Part shown: positions 25,104-34,722 of the stretch, one piece after another
Numbering within the stretch: the first letter of the stretch is position 1
Layout: each line of letters starts with the position of its first letter
Assembly: GCA_000161975.1 (NCBI GenBank)
Contig: GG688422.1
Location: forward strand, 989,824 to 1,053,823
DNA length: 64,000 nt
DNA from: Eubacterium saphenum ATCC 49989
GTDB taxonomy: Bacteria; Bacillota; Clostridia; Peptostreptococcales; Anaerovoracaceae
Direction: 5' to 3'
Program-made: the position numbers and the translations under genes
The notes under the pieces: model-generated
The model's input: the letters and a program-made list of their open reading frames with translations, nothing else
What the model was told of the DNA's origin: nothing
Databases searched by the model: none

Positions 25104-26573
25104 TTAATTATCTTTTTTAAGAAAGCTCGGCATCAGTAGTATGAGTATCGGGAAGAGCTCCAGCCTTCCAAGAAGCATGAGAAGCGAAAGGAATAGCTTG
25201 AAGCTCCCTGAAAGACATGAATAGTCTCCCGTCATAAAACGTTTCGAAAATGATATACCTGAGTTTGATAACATGCTTATCGATGTTGAGAATGCTTCTC
25301 CTACGTATAGCCCGGAAAATGACAGCACTATGCCTCCAAGTATGAATATTCCTATAAATGCGAGTATGAAGGCGCTTACAGCAGATACTATCGGTGCTTC
25401 TACAGGTTTTCCGCCTATGGTGAGGGGTACTACCAACCTCGGGTGAGCTCTTTTTAGAAAACCTCTATATATCATTTTTACATAAATGAGTATACGAATT
25501 ATCTTTATAGAGCCCCCTGTAGATATTGAACAGGAGCCTATAAACGCTAATGCCGTAAGCAGGAGTTTAGCGGTGGCGGGCCATGTGGAATAGTTATAGA
25601 ACGGAATCCCCGTTGTGGAGATGGTGCTCGTAACCTGTACAAAACTTGCCTTGATGCAGCGAAATGGCGAATCGAAGGTGTCAAATCCGTAGAGAATTAC
25701 GGCGATTATCAGTGTAAATGCGACTATGAACTTTATGTACCATAGAAGTTCTATGTTTGCGAAGAATTTTTTGAGTTTTCCTTTTATTAAAAAGTAGTAA
25801 AGCAGGAAATTTACAGAGCCTATTATTGTAAACACGGATATTACGATATCCACATACCAATGTCCGAGGTGGTAAAGCCCGAAGGATTTATTGAAAAGCC
25901 CTCCCGTGCTGATACTTGTAAGCGAATTTACAAATGCTTCAAATGCTCGCATTTTAGGGAAGAGCATCAGCAGCAAAAATTCAGCGGCTGTAAATACTGC
26001 GTAGGTAGCGTAGATTATTCTTGCGGTATCGCTCATTTTACTCGTGAGCTTTATGAGCCTCGGCCCCGCAGCCTCAAGCCTTGCAAGTGTCTGTGAATTT
26101 CTATCTATGGATAGGAATGCTATAAGGAGGAGCATGAGCCCAAGACCGCCCACATAGTTTAAAAGTGCTTTATAAAGTATTATGGATTCCGGAAAGTGAC
26201 TTGCACTCGATGCGGTGCTGCTTGTAGTCGTAAGTCCCGATACGGACTCAAATATTGCGCTTGCAGGTGTAGGGCTGAAGTTTGAAAGCAGGAAGGGAAG
26301 CGCAGTGAGCAGTGAGGCTGCTATCCAGCCAAGGGTTAGTAGCGTGTATGCATCGCTCGGTCTTAAGGTGATGTCCTTGTTCTTTTTAAATCCGTAGCTT
26401 GTAAATATTCCTATCAATATGCTGCATACGCTTGTCAGGAAGAAGGCCTTATATATGGCGGGATCATGGTCGTGATAAGCCTTTGCCATCGGTAGTAGCA
26501 TTATTACCCCGAGTATCAATATTAAAAGTCCCATTATGGACATCGAGTATTTAAGTTTTTTTCTTCTGCTCAT
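25104..26573 (-). CDS. TrkH-type cation transporter with altered filter
   Basis: A 489-residue polytopic protein of the TrkH/KtrB family. The four M1-P-M2 repeats are visible. Their filter strands read GLTTTSST, SISTGGLF, STISTTGIPF and LSNSGISF. The first, normally TTGxT as in the neighbouring paralogue, has serine (codon AGC) where the conserved glycine lies. The other three keep glycine. Family members move K+ (some Na+) through the pore, gated by a TrkA/KtrA ring. It starts 13 bases after the other TrkH gene, so the two form an operon on the minus strand. No trkA or ktrA gene is in the window. The stop almost meets that of the convergent zinc-ribbon gene. Confidence 0.88.
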   Translation of the reverse strand: MSRRKKLKYSMSIMGLLILILGVIMLLPMAKAYHDHDPAIYKAFFLTSVCSILIGIFTSYGFKKNKDITLRPSDAYTLLTLGWIAASLLTALPFLLSNFSPTPASAIFESVSGLTTTSSTASSASHFPESIILYKALLNYVGGLGLMLLLIAFLSIDRNSQTLARLEAAGPRLIKLTSKMSDTARIIYATYAVFTAAEFLLLMLFPKMRAFEAFVNSLTSISTGGLFNKSFGLYHLGHWYVDIVISVFTIIGSVNFLLYYFLIKGKLKKFFANIELLWYIKFIVAFTLIIAVILYGFDTFDSPFRCIKASFVQVTSTISTTGIPFYNYSTWPATAKLLLTALAFIGSCSISTGGSIKIIRILIYVKMIYRGFLKRAHPRLVVPLTIGGKPVEAPIVSAVSAFILAFIGIFILGGIVLSFSGLYVGEAFSTSISMLSNSGISFSKRFMTGDYSCLSGSFKLFLSLLMLLGRLELFPILILLMPSFLKKDN

Positions 26574-26586
26574 TTTTATACCTATA

Positions 26587-28050
26587 CTACACTTTTTTAT
26601 CTCGCCAGAGTTTTGGCAACATCAACATTATTATTGTAAATAATTCAAGTCTTCCTATTATCATGAGGAGTGACATCGTAAATTTAGAAAGCATATTGAA
26701 GTCGGCCAGCTTGAAACCTGCATTTTCAAAAAACGACGGGCCTATATTTCCTATACATGTCATGGATAATGTAACCGCTGAAAAGCTGCTGTGATTTTCA
26801 AGCGATATCACAAGAGATCCTATAAACGCTATGAGTACATATAAAAATATGAAGCTGAGTATCAGCGATACGGATGTGGAGCTCACGTTTTTTTTATCTA
26901 TGCGGATAGGCTTTACGGCTTCAGGATGTAACCTCGTTTCTATACCTCGCTTTATGAGCCTGAGTACCACTGCCACCCGTATTATCTTTATACCGCCTGC
27001 CGTACTCGTTGAGGATCCGCCAATGAAAAAGAGTGTAAATAACAGAGCCTTACTCGCTACCGGCCAGATGTTGAAATTCGCATTTGAAAATCCCGTGGTG
27101 GTGAGGAAGGATACCGTTTGGAACGTACCGTTTACCGCTGCGTTTAAAGGAGTTTCATGTGTCTTTAAAAAGAGTATCATACCTACCGCAAAAGAAACCA
27201 AAAGGGTGATGGAGAGGTAGGTTTTAAATTCCGTAGATGACATGAAAGTTTTGATGCCGTCCTTGATTGAGAAGAAGAAGAGGTTGAAGTTCGTACCCGC
27301 AAGAAACATGAAGAATATGATTATAGTGCTTACGAGAGGACTCCCGAAATGCCCGATGCTGTCGTTATAACATGAGAAACCGCCCGTTCCCAATGTGCTG
27401 AAACTATGTATTACGCTGTCGTAAAGACTGAGCCCTGATAGCATCAGTAGAATAATTTCAAGTACCGTAAACAGACTATATGTAACGTAGAGTATCTTGG
27501 CAGTATCCGATACCTTAGGAGATACCTTCTCAAAGCTCGGTCCCGGAGCTTCGGCGGATGCTACACTTTGTCCCGTAAACTTAAGAGACGGCAGTATGGC
27601 CACTGCAAATACAAGAATCCCCATGCCACCTATCCAGTGAAGAAATGCTCTCCACATGTTCATGGACTTTGGGATTGCTTCTACATCATTGAGTATCGTG
27701 ATTCCCGTGGTGCTGAGTCCTGAACAGGATTCAAAAAATGCATCTATAGGTGATGGTATAGCACCTGTTATGACGAAGGCCGCGCAGGATATTATAGCGG
27801 ATATTATCCAAGATAGGGTTACGATAAAAAATGCCGTTCTCTTTGATATAGCGGTATATTTTTCTTTTATCAAAAAAAACAGCAGAAGGCTTATAAGGCA
27901 AAGACCTATGGTAAATGGAAGCAGTTTGGATACTACGAAAAATTCCTTGTAATAAAAGGCGGTGAAGATAGGTAAAATAAGGCATAGGGACATCATAAAA
28001 CTGATGGTTGCGCAGAGCTTTATAATTTTGCCGGTTCTAATGAATTTCAC
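26587..28050 (-). CDS. TrkH family potassium uptake protein
   Basis: About 487 residues, polytopic, with canonical TrkH filter strands: GLSTTGIT, GTGGFSC, LTTTGFSN and GNIGPSF. This protein should form a K+ permeation pathway driven by ion gradients and regulated by a cytoplasmic TrkA/KtrA partner encoded elsewhere. I choose GTG at 28050 (reading VKFIRTGKIIKL) because GGAGAT lies seven bases before it and the length then matches the 489-residue neighbour. A longer frame starting at ATG 28107 lacks a ribosome binding site. It is the first gene of a two-gene minus-strand operon, divergent from pcrA. Confidence 0.9.
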   Translation of the reverse strand: MKFIRTGKIIKLCATISFMMSLCLILPIFTAFYYKEFFVVSKLLPFTIGLCLISLLLFFLIKEKYTAISKRTAFFIVTLSWIISAIISCAAFVITGAIPSPIDAFFESCSGLSTTGITILNDVEAIPKSMNMWRAFLHWIGGMGILVFAVAILPSLKFTGQSVASAEAPGPSFEKVSPKVSDTAKILYVTYSLFTVLEIILLMLSGLSLYDSVIHSFSTLGTGGFSCYNDSIGHFGSPLVSTIIIFFMFLAGTNFNLFFFSIKDGIKTFMSSTEFKTYLSITLLVSFAVGMILFLKTHETPLNAAVNGTFQTVSFLTTTGFSNANFNIWPVASKALLFTLFFIGGSSTSTAGGIKIIRVAVVLRLIKRGIETRLHPEAVKPIRIDKKNVSSTSVSLILSFIFLYVLIAFIGSLVISLENHSSFSAVTLSMTCIGNIGPSFFENAGFKLADFNMLSKFTMSLLMIIGRLELFTIIMLMLPKLWRDKKV

Positions 28051-28238
28051 TAAATATCTCCAAATCCCACCTGCCCCGCAAAGCATTGCAAATTTAGCTG
28101 TATTCATGCGATGAAGAGCTTGTTTTCGGCTTTAATAAGAATATAGATAGTATTGTAGCATTTTAGTTTTGATTTATGAAGGATATATGTGTATGTTAAA
28201 ATATATTGCGTGGAATATACACCGTAAAGAGGAGAAAA

Positions 28239-30500
28239 ATGTTAGAAAAACCTAAAATTAACGAGGAAAGTGAAATACTGAAAAGTCTCAACGACATGCA
28301 AAAACAAGGAGCCGTCACCACTGAAGGACCGCTGCTCGTGCTTGCGGGTGCAGGAAGCGGGAAAACAAAGATGATGACACATAGGATGGCATACCTGATA
28401 TTGGAAAAGAACGTTGATCCTCAGAATATTTTAGCTGTAACATTTACAAACAAGGCGGCAAACGAGATGAAGCAGCGTGCGGAATTCCTGATACACAGCA
28501 GAGGACGCTCTCTTAAAGGCTTGTGGATAAAGACGTTCCATGCGACCTGTCTTGCAATATTAAAAAATCACGCAGGGGCACTTGGCTATGGTGAAAACTT
28601 CCTCATATATACTGCAAGCGATCAGAAGGCGGCAGTAAAAAGAGCTATTAAAGAATGCGAAATATCACCAAAAGAATACCCTGTAAAGATGTTTACTTCC
28701 TTTATATCCAAGTGTAAATCTCAGAAAATTGTTCCGGATGAAGTCTTTGATTATTTTGACGACAGTTTTAAAACTCAGATTTCGCAGCAGGTGTATGAGG
28801 CGTATCAAAATGTGCTTAAAGCTAATAACGCCATGGATTTTGATGATCTTTTACTCAATACTGTAATTCTGTTCTCAAAGTATCCCGATATATTGAAGAT
28901 ATATGCGGAAAGATTTAAATACATAATGGTGGATGAATATCAGGATACGAGCTCCCTTCAGTTCGAGCTTATTAATAAACTGGCTCACGTTCACAAAAAT
29001 ATCTGTGTAGTCGGTGATGATGACCAGTGTATCTACGAGTGGAGGGGCGCAACCATTGAAAACATCCTATCGTTTGAAAAGGTGTATAAAGGCACGAAGA
29101 TCATTAAGCTTGAGAGGAATTATCGTTCTACAAAAAACATTCTGGATGCGGCGCACGCCGTGATTTCAAACAACAGCAAACGGAAGGAGAAAAAGCTCTG
29201 GACAGGAAGCGTAGAAGGTGAAAAGATAAGCATAGAAGTGTACGAAAATGCCCATGCGGAAGCGGAATTTATAGTCGATAAGATAAGACAGGCCGTAGCG
29301 GAAGAGGGCAAAACATATAAGGACATAGCTATACTGTACAGGAATAACAGCCAGTCGAGGTTGTTTGAAGAGGCACTTAAGAGATGGGACGTGCCGTATA
29401 GAATACTCAGCGGCATTAGATTTTATGAACGAAGCGAGATAGTGGATATGCTTGCTTATCTAAGGGTTACTGAAAACCCGTTCGATGACATTGCGTTCCT
29501 AAGGTGCATAAATGAGCCTGCCAGAGGGCTTGGAAAGAAGGCTTTGGAAAAAGTAGCGAGTTTTGCAAGGGAAAGAGGAATATCGCTTTTTGCGGGGCTT
29601 CTCATGGACGAGTGCTTAGCCGAGTTATCTGCTGCCGCTCGAAGGGGTGCAGAAGAGTTTATTAAAATGATAAAACATGCGCAGGATATGTTGCTCGATG
29701 AAAATACAAGAATCAGCAACGTTCTTAAGTACATAATAGAAACTTCAGGATATGAAAGAAAGCTAAAGCTTGCAGATACGCTCGAAAGTGATGCGAAGCT
29801 TGAAAACATATATGAGCTCGTAGCCTCTGTAGCTGATAGAGAAGGTAGTAGTGCGGGCGATGATGAAAAGCTCACTTTATCTGCATTTTTAGAAGAAATT
29901 GCGCTGATTTCAGATGTAGACAACCACGATGAAACGGCTGATGCAGTTGTTCTCATGACGCTCCACAGCTCAAAAGGGCTTGAATTCAATGTCGTGTTTA
30001 TACCGGGAATGGAAGAAGGCATATTTCCCTCAGGGCAGGGAGATGATAACCCGGGAAAGATAGAAGAGGAGAGAAGGCTGTGCTATGTAGGATTTACAAG
30101 GGCGAAGGAAGAGCTTTTTCTATCGGCTGCGAAGTGGCGAAGGCATTACTACGAAGACATGTACATGCAGCCTTCGAGATTCCTGGATGAGGTGCCGGAA
30201 GAGCTTGTGAAGACAAATGTAGTGGAGGCTTCGAGCAGGGACAGATATACCGATGGATATGCGGGTGATCCCATAGCTTCGCCGTTTAAGAAGATTAAGC
30301 CTGTAAATACGGTGAAGGAAAAAATGCTTACAGCAAAACCCGTCAGCGAAAAAGAGTTTTCCGACGGTGATACCGTAGAGCACGATAAATTCGGTCGAGG
30401 ACTCATAATAGCGCAAACCGAGAAGGTGTGGGTCATAGCCTTTGATGACGGTGGAATCAAGAAGCTCGCAAAGGGCATTGCAGATATAAGGAAGGTATAG
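28239..30500 (+). CDS. pcrA: ATP-dependent DNA helicase PcrA/UvrD
   Basis: A 753-residue superfamily 1A 3'-5' helicase used in repair, replication restart and clearing of RNA polymerase. Visible motifs are the Q-motif (SLNDMQKQGA), Walker A (AGAGSGKT near residue 38), motif II (VDEYQDTSS), motif III (GDDDQCIYEWRGA), motif IV region (ERNYRSTKNI), motif V (VVLMTLHSSKGLEF) and motif VI (RRLCYVGFTRAKE). The end (DTVEHDKFGRGLIIAQTEKV) is the small Tudor-like domain that binds RNA polymerase in PcrA. The ATG at 28239 follows GAGGAG. ligA begins four bases after the stop, the common Firmicutes pair. Confidence 0.96.
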   Translation: MLEKPKINEESEILKSLNDMQKQGAVTTEGPLLVLAGAGSGKTKMMTHRMAYLILEKNVDPQNILAVTFTNKAANEMKQRAEFLIHSRGRSLKGLWIKTFHATCLAILKNHAGALGYGENFLIYTASDQKAAVKRAIKECEISPKEYPVKMFTSFISKCKSQKIVPDEVFDYFDDSFKTQISQQVYEAYQNVLKANNAMDFDDLLLNTVILFSKYPDILKIYAERFKYIMVDEYQDTSSLQFELINKLAHVHKNICVVGDDDQCIYEWRGATIENILSFEKVYKGTKIIKLERNYRSTKNILDAAHAVISNNSKRKEKKLWTGSVEGEKISIEVYENAHAEAEFIVDKIRQAVAEEGKTYKDIAILYRNNSQSRLFEEALKRWDVPYRILSGIRFYERSEIVDMLAYLRVTENPFDDIAFLRCINEPARGLGKKALEKVASFARERGISLFAGLLMDECLAELSAAARRGAEEFIKMIKHAQDMLLDENTRISNVLKYIIETSGYERKLKLADTLESDAKLENIYELVASVADREGSSAGDDEKLTLSAFLEEIALISDVDNHDETADAVVLMTLHSSKGLEFNVVFIPGMEEGIFPSGQGDDNPGKIEEERRLCYVGFTRAKEELFLSAAKWRRHYYEDMYMQPSRFLDEVPEELVKTNVVEASSRDRYTDGYAGDPIASPFKKIKPVNTVKEKMLTAKPVSEKEFSDGDTVEHDKFGRGLIIAQTEKVWVIAFDDGGIKKLAKGIADIRKV

Positions 30501-30504
30501 GTAG

Positions 30505-32448
30505 ATGGCGAATATTACCAGAATGAATGAGCTTATAGATATTCTTTCGAAGGCAAACAAGGCATATTATAGCGATGCGAATGAAATAATGAGCAACAGG
30601 GAGTACGATGAGCTGTATGACGAGTTGCAGGCTTTGGAAGAAGAATCCGGTATAGTACTTGCTGCGAGCCCCACCGTAAACGTGGGTTATGAGGCATCGA
30701 GCTCCCTTGAAAAAATGGCACATGAGAAAAAAATGTTGAGCCTCAATAAAACAAAGAGCGTAGATGAGCTTGTAGAATGGCTCGGCGAACAGGAAGGCTT
30801 GTTGAGCCCGAAATTGGATGGGCTTACAGTGGTGATAACATATGATGAAGGAAGTCTTAAGCTTGCCGTTACGAGGGGAGACGGCGTGGAAGGCGAGGTT
30901 ATAACGAAAAATGCAAAGACATTCATAGGCATTCCCCTTAAGATCCCATATGCAGGAAGACTTGTCCTCAGGGGTGAGGCCTACATTACATATGGAGATT
31001 TTAACAAACTGAACGAAGAGATAGATGATGCTGCAAAGTATAAAAATCCACGCAACCTATGCAGCGGGAGCGTGAGGAACTTAGATCCGAGCATAACGAA
31101 GGAAAGGCGTGTACGGTTTAAGGTTTTTTCAATGCTGGGCGGCATTGAGCATGGCTTCAATAAAAAAAGAGAGTGCATGAAATGGCTTGGGGATATCGGA
31201 TTTGATGTAGTGCATACGGAAATGGTTACAGGGGAAAACTTAAAGGATACGATGAACAGCCTCATGGAAGAGCTTCAAAATGGCGATATTCCGGTAGACG
31301 GGTTGGTGCTTACATACGATGACATAAAGACCTGTAACCTGCTCGGTGAGACGGCGAAATACCCTAAGGATTCCATAGCCTTCAAATGGAGCGATGAACT
31401 ATATGATACGGAGCTTACAGGCGTAGAATGGAATACTTCGAGAACCGGGCTTGTGAATCCCGTTGCGGTGTTTTCACCTGTTGAAATAAGCGGAACCACG
31501 GTAAAGAGGGCGGCGCTTCACAACTTGGATATTTTAGACGGTCTTGCCCTCGGGAAAGGTGATAAGATACGTGTGTATAAGGCGAACATGATAATTCCTC
31601 AAGTCTATGAAAATATCACACGTTCAGGAAACATAGAATATCCTAAGGTATGCCCCGTATGCGGCTGCGGTCTTAAGCTTGAAACTGAAGGGGCAAGGGT
31701 GCTAAGGTGCGTAAATGATGATTGCCCTGCTAAGAACGCTAAGAGAATAGTTCACTTCGCAGGTAAAAGTGGCATAAATATAAAAGGCATAAGCGAAAAG
31801 ACCATTGAAAAACTCATAGCTACAGGTATTATAAGAAATGAAGTTGATCTTCTGGACATAGAAAATTATAAAGATGAAATCTTAAAGCTTGACGGGTTTA
31901 AAGAAAAATCATTTGAGAATCTAAAAAAAGCCATAGATGGTGCCAAGACCATGACATTGCAAAGGTTTATATCCGCTATGGCATTTACGGGGATAGGCTA
32001 TACGAATGCAGGAAAGATTGCAGCGGCGCTTGGGTTTGATGTTATGAAGCTTTTCGAGCTTACACCCGAGAAGATAAACAATATAGAAGGACTCGGCGAA
32101 GTATTGACAGAAAGCTTTATGGCAGAGCTTTCAGATGAAAATATGAAAAGGCGCATGCGGGAAATCATAAAAAGGTGCAAATTCAAAGAAATCACTCGCA
32201 CCCGAAACGATGAGGTAGACGGCAAGAAATTTGTGATTACGGGGAACGTAAATATTTTTAAAAATCGTGACGATTTAAAACAAAAGATTGAGATATCAGG
32301 CGGTCAGGTGGTATCATCTGTAAGCAGTAACACGGATTTTCTCATAAATAATGATAGGGAATCGACATCTTCAAAGAATAAAAAGGCTAAGGAACTTGGG
32401 ATTGCGATAATTTCAGAAAAAGATATAGCTGAAATGTTAGGTGAGTAG
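30505..32448 (+). CDS. ligA: NAD-dependent DNA ligase
   Basis: The 647-residue enzyme seals nicks with NAD+. Domain Ia has the conserved YYSDANEIMSNREYDELYDE. The adenylation lysine is in SPKLDG (about residue 106). An OB-fold is followed by a C-x2-C...C-x4-C zinc finger (CPVCGCGLKLETEGARVLRC onward). A helix-hairpin-helix region comes next, then a C-terminal BRCT domain (FVITGNVNIFKNRDDLKQKI). Length is close to the usual 660-670. It is tightly coupled to pcrA. Nothing unusual is seen. Confidence 0.96.
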   Translation: MANITRMNELIDILSKANKAYYSDANEIMSNREYDELYDELQALEEESGIVLAASPTVNVGYEASSSLEKMAHEKKMLSLNKTKSVDELVEWLGEQEGLLSPKLDGLTVVITYDEGSLKLAVTRGDGVEGEVITKNAKTFIGIPLKIPYAGRLVLRGEAYITYGDFNKLNEEIDDAAKYKNPRNLCSGSVRNLDPSITKERRVRFKVFSMLGGIEHGFNKKRECMKWLGDIGFDVVHTEMVTGENLKDTMNSLMEELQNGDIPVDGLVLTYDDIKTCNLLGETAKYPKDSIAFKWSDELYDTELTGVEWNTSRTGLVNPVAVFSPVEISGTTVKRAALHNLDILDGLALGKGDKIRVYKANMIIPQVYENITRSGNIEYPKVCPVCGCGLKLETEGARVLRCVNDDCPAKNAKRIVHFAGKSGINIKGISEKTIEKLIATGIIRNEVDLLDIENYKDEILKLDGFKEKSFENLKKAIDGAKTMTLQRFISAMAFTGIGYTNAGKIAAALGFDVMKLFELTPEKINNIEGLGEVLTESFMAELSDENMKRRMREIIKRCKFKEITRTRNDEVDGKKFVITGNVNIFKNRDDLKQKIEISGGQVVSSVSSNTDFLINNDRESTSSKNKKAKELGIAIISEKDIAEMLGE

Positions 32449-32477
32449 CCTCGGATAGAATGCAGGGAGGAAGCAGG

Positions 32478-33503
32478 GTGGATATTTTAAAGGTAGGAAA
32501 GCTGGATAGCGATATTTTAGAAAAAATCGTATTCGGCAATATAAGGTATAAGAGTGCTGATGTTATAAAGAGGGCAGGTCTTGGAGAAGACTGTGCCGTA
32601 ATGGACTTTGGCGAGTATGACTGTATAGTCTCAACAGACCCGATTACAGCCACCCCGAATGAAATAGGAAAGCTTGCAGTGTATATATCCTGCAACGATA
32701 TTGCAAGCAACGGGATAGAGCCGTTCGCACTTACGATGAGCGTATTACTTCCTAAGGGGACCACCGAAGAAGAGGTGGAGCTCATAATGAAGCAAGCGGG
32801 AGAAGCTGCGATGGATCTTGAGGTGGAAATAGTAGGAGGACATACGGAAATCACTACGGCGGTTGTAAGACCTGTCATAGTATCCACCGTTTTCGGGAAG
32901 TCGCTCAGGGGCGAATCTCAGACCTGCGATCTCATGAGCGAAGGGGATCTCATCTGCGTAACCAAAGACCTTGCGCTTGAGGGTACGGCTATAATAGTGG
33001 GAGACCATGAAGATATAATGAGTAAGGTGCTGAGCGAGGATGAAATAAAACAGGCAAAGTCATTTATGGATAGCATTAGCGTGGTAAAGGATGGCGTACT
33101 TGCGGGGTCTATCGGCACACATGGAATGCATGATGTGACGGAGGGCGGAATTTTAGGTGCGGTATGGGAAATGTGCATGAATTCAAAGCTGGGTGCTGTG
33201 ATTTATGAGGATGAAATACCTCTGAATGATATTACAAAAAAAGTGATGAAATATTTGGATGTAGATCCGCTTAAGATGATTTCAAGCGGCTCCATGGTGA
33301 TGGCGATTTCTAAGGATAAGAAGCGTGCCATGGAGGAGGCATTTAAGGATGCAGGGATAGGTTTTAGCGTTATAGGTGAAATTGTAGATGAAAAAGAAGG
33401 AATAGTGTTAAAATCAGGCGAGAGTTCATCACCTGTATCGCCGCCCCAAAGCGATGAGATATATAGTGCATTGTCTAAGCTTGAGAATATGAAAAAATTA
33501 TAA
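32478..33503 (+). CDS. AIR synthase-related (HypE/ThiL-like) protein
   Basis: About 341 residues with the two-domain PurM/HypE/ThiL fold. GLGEDCAVMDFGEYDCIVSTD is the ATP-binding start, followed by NDIASNGIEP, EIVGGHTEIT and GMHDVTEGGILGAVWEMC, which line the active site in this superfamily. Members bind ATP and form an acyl or imino phosphate; this subgroup has no settled substrate. I prefer GTG 32478 (seven bases after GGGAGG) over ATG 32460, which has no site. It lies 29 bases after ligA and is probably the last gene of that operon. Confidence 0.82.
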   Translation: MDILKVGKLDSDILEKIVFGNIRYKSADVIKRAGLGEDCAVMDFGEYDCIVSTDPITATPNEIGKLAVYISCNDIASNGIEPFALTMSVLLPKGTTEEEVELIMKQAGEAAMDLEVEIVGGHTEITTAVVRPVIVSTVFGKSLRGESQTCDLMSEGDLICVTKDLALEGTAIIVGDHEDIMSKVLSEDEIKQAKSFMDSISVVKDGVLAGSIGTHGMHDVTEGGILGAVWEMCMNSKLGAVIYEDEIPLNDITKKVMKYLDVDPLKMISSGSMVMAISKDKKRAMEEAFKDAGIGFSVIGEIVDEKEGIVLKSGESSSPVSPPQSDEIYSALSKLENMKKL

Positions 33504-33551
33504 TCAACAAAATGGTAAGAGCCTAAGTTCTTGGCAAATATTTTCTAAAAC

Positions 33552-33640
33552 GTAGGTACATAAAATTATGCTAAAAAGTATCCTGTTGTCTTGCTATAAC
33601 TAGAGGTGGACGCATTGTTGGTGGCAGAGTCAGGAAGTGC
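33552..33640 (+). repeat. decayed repeat, upstream copy
   Basis: This block starts with a 21-base exact match (33552-33572) to 34574-34594 and then aligns loosely for about 70 more bases. Read as protein it gives MLKSILLSCYN and a stop, so it is a disrupted version of the frame at 34590. The rest of 33504-33894 holds only a promoter-like element and the ribosome binding site of the next gene. Confidence 0.7.
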
Positions 33641-33814
33641 TAAAAAATTATGTCAAACAGGCATATATAACACCAAAATAATAAAGAAGAACAATCAAAA
33701 TCCTTGGGATTAAAGGGATTCGTTGTTTTTGGCTATTTTAAAACTGATAAAGTTGAAAATTTTTAGGTAAAATGTATTGAATAAAGTTGATTTATCAATG
33801 TTTTGAATAAAATG

Positions 33815-33823
33815 TGCTATAAT
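33815..33823 (+). promoter_or_regulatory. extended -10 promoter for the 155-residue membrane protein
   Basis: TGCTATAAT is an extended -10 element (TGn then TATAAT at 33818-33823), with AT-rich sequence upstream but no good -35 at normal distance. The same GTGCTATAATT string occurs before asnS (34723-34732). Confidence 0.55.
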
Positions 33824-33894
33824 TAAATAAGAAGCGCATAACTTTTTTACGAGGCTGAATTTTTTGCAATGTAGCTCATAGAAAGGAGATTGTC

Positions 33895-34362
33895 ATGATG
33901 AAACAGTTAGAAGAAAAAATGGTGGAGCTCAATGCAAAGCTTCCCGCTCTTCCTGAAGGTGGAAAGGATTTCATTGCCAAGGTCTTATGGATTCTCGCTA
34001 TTGTCTCTATTGTTCTTAAGAGTATGGCTATTATTTCTCTCCTCGGTATTGGTGCCGTGGGCGGCTTGGTTACGATGGCTGCAGGCTTTACGGATATGAC
34101 GATAAAGTTTGTATTGGTTCTTCTTACCGGTGTTGCCGGTATGGGGGTTACCGTAATTTTGCAGATTATTTCCGTAAAACCACTAAAAGACAGGAAATAT
34201 CGCGGTTGGTCCATCACCTTCCTGGTTGTTTGGTTGCAATTCATATTTTCATTTCTTTACGGTGTTTTTAGCAGCCCGGCAGAAGTTGTCAATTCCTTAG
34301 TTTGGATGGTAGTTTCTCTATACCTGTTGATGCAAGTTAGAGATCTTTTTGCAAAGAACTAA
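33895..34362 (+). CDS. small four-helix membrane protein, unknown function
   Basis: The 155 residues begin MMKQLEEKMVELNAKLPALP, an amphipathic charged head. About four hydrophobic segments follow (VLWILAIVSIVLKSMAIISL, FVLVLLTGVAGMGVTVIL, FLVVWLQFIFSFLYGVF, and LVWMVVSLYLLMQV). A GAAAGGAG site lies six bases before the ATG. It has its own promoter (33815) and terminator (34426), so it is an independent unit. I do not recognise the family. It sits between two copies of a decayed repeat (33552 and 34574), which suggests insertion or duplication here. Confidence 0.75.
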   Translation: MMKQLEEKMVELNAKLPALPEGGKDFIAKVLWILAIVSIVLKSMAIISLLGIGAVGGLVTMAAGFTDMTIKFVLVLLTGVAGMGVTVILQIISVKPLKDRKYRGWSITFLVVWLQFIFSFLYGVFSSPAEVVNSLVWMVVSLYLLMQVRDLFAKN

Positions 34363-34425
34363 AGAAACCAAGGGCAGTGTGATTTCTTTCACAGAAACAA
34401 TTCAATGTATTTCATACATTATCGT

Positions 34426-34458
34426 TAAAAGCAAGGAATTCCCTTGCTTTTAATTTTT
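34426..34458 (+). terminator. intrinsic terminator
   Basis: TAAAAGCAAGG pairs with CCCTTGCTTTTA around AATT (GGAATTCC at the centre), followed by ATTTTTT. It ends the transcript of the small membrane protein gene. Confidence 0.85.
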
Positions 34459-34573
34459 TGAAAAAAATAATTACGTGACCGGCGAATATTGGTATAATAA
34501 AAGCAAGTGCTTCCCATGCTTTTCAACATTTTTTCTATTTTTGAAAAAATTGCCTGATTCGTGAAGCAGAGGT

Positions 34574-34700
34574 GTAGGTACATAAAATTATGCTGAAAAA
34601 GCTCCTTTTCGTTGTTATGACTCAAGAGGCTCGTTTTATTAATGGCAAAGTTGGGGAAATTTATAGTGTTTTGCCGGAGCTTGAAAGCATGACAAAATAA
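34574..34700 (+). pseudogene. decayed repeat, downstream copy with 36-codon gene fragment
   Basis: Second copy of the block at 33552. It holds a short frame from ATG 34590 to TAA 34698, beginning MLKKLLFVVMTQEARFI. This resembles the first strand and helix of nucleosidase/phosphorylase-type proteins, but the match is weak and far too short to be a whole enzyme. No ribosome binding site precedes it. Most likely it is the remnant of a lost gene. Confidence 0.4.
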
Positions 34701-34722
34701 GGAAAGGGGGGATATTAATGTG

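Noticed and set aside
25860..26096. Plus-strand ORF within the TrkH gene, and similar ones at 26831-27220
   Set aside because: Antisense shadows of well-conserved membrane proteins.
26587..28107. ATG at 28107 as start of the upstream TrkH
   Set aside because: No ribosome binding site; GTG 28050 has GGAGAT at the right distance and gives the usual length.
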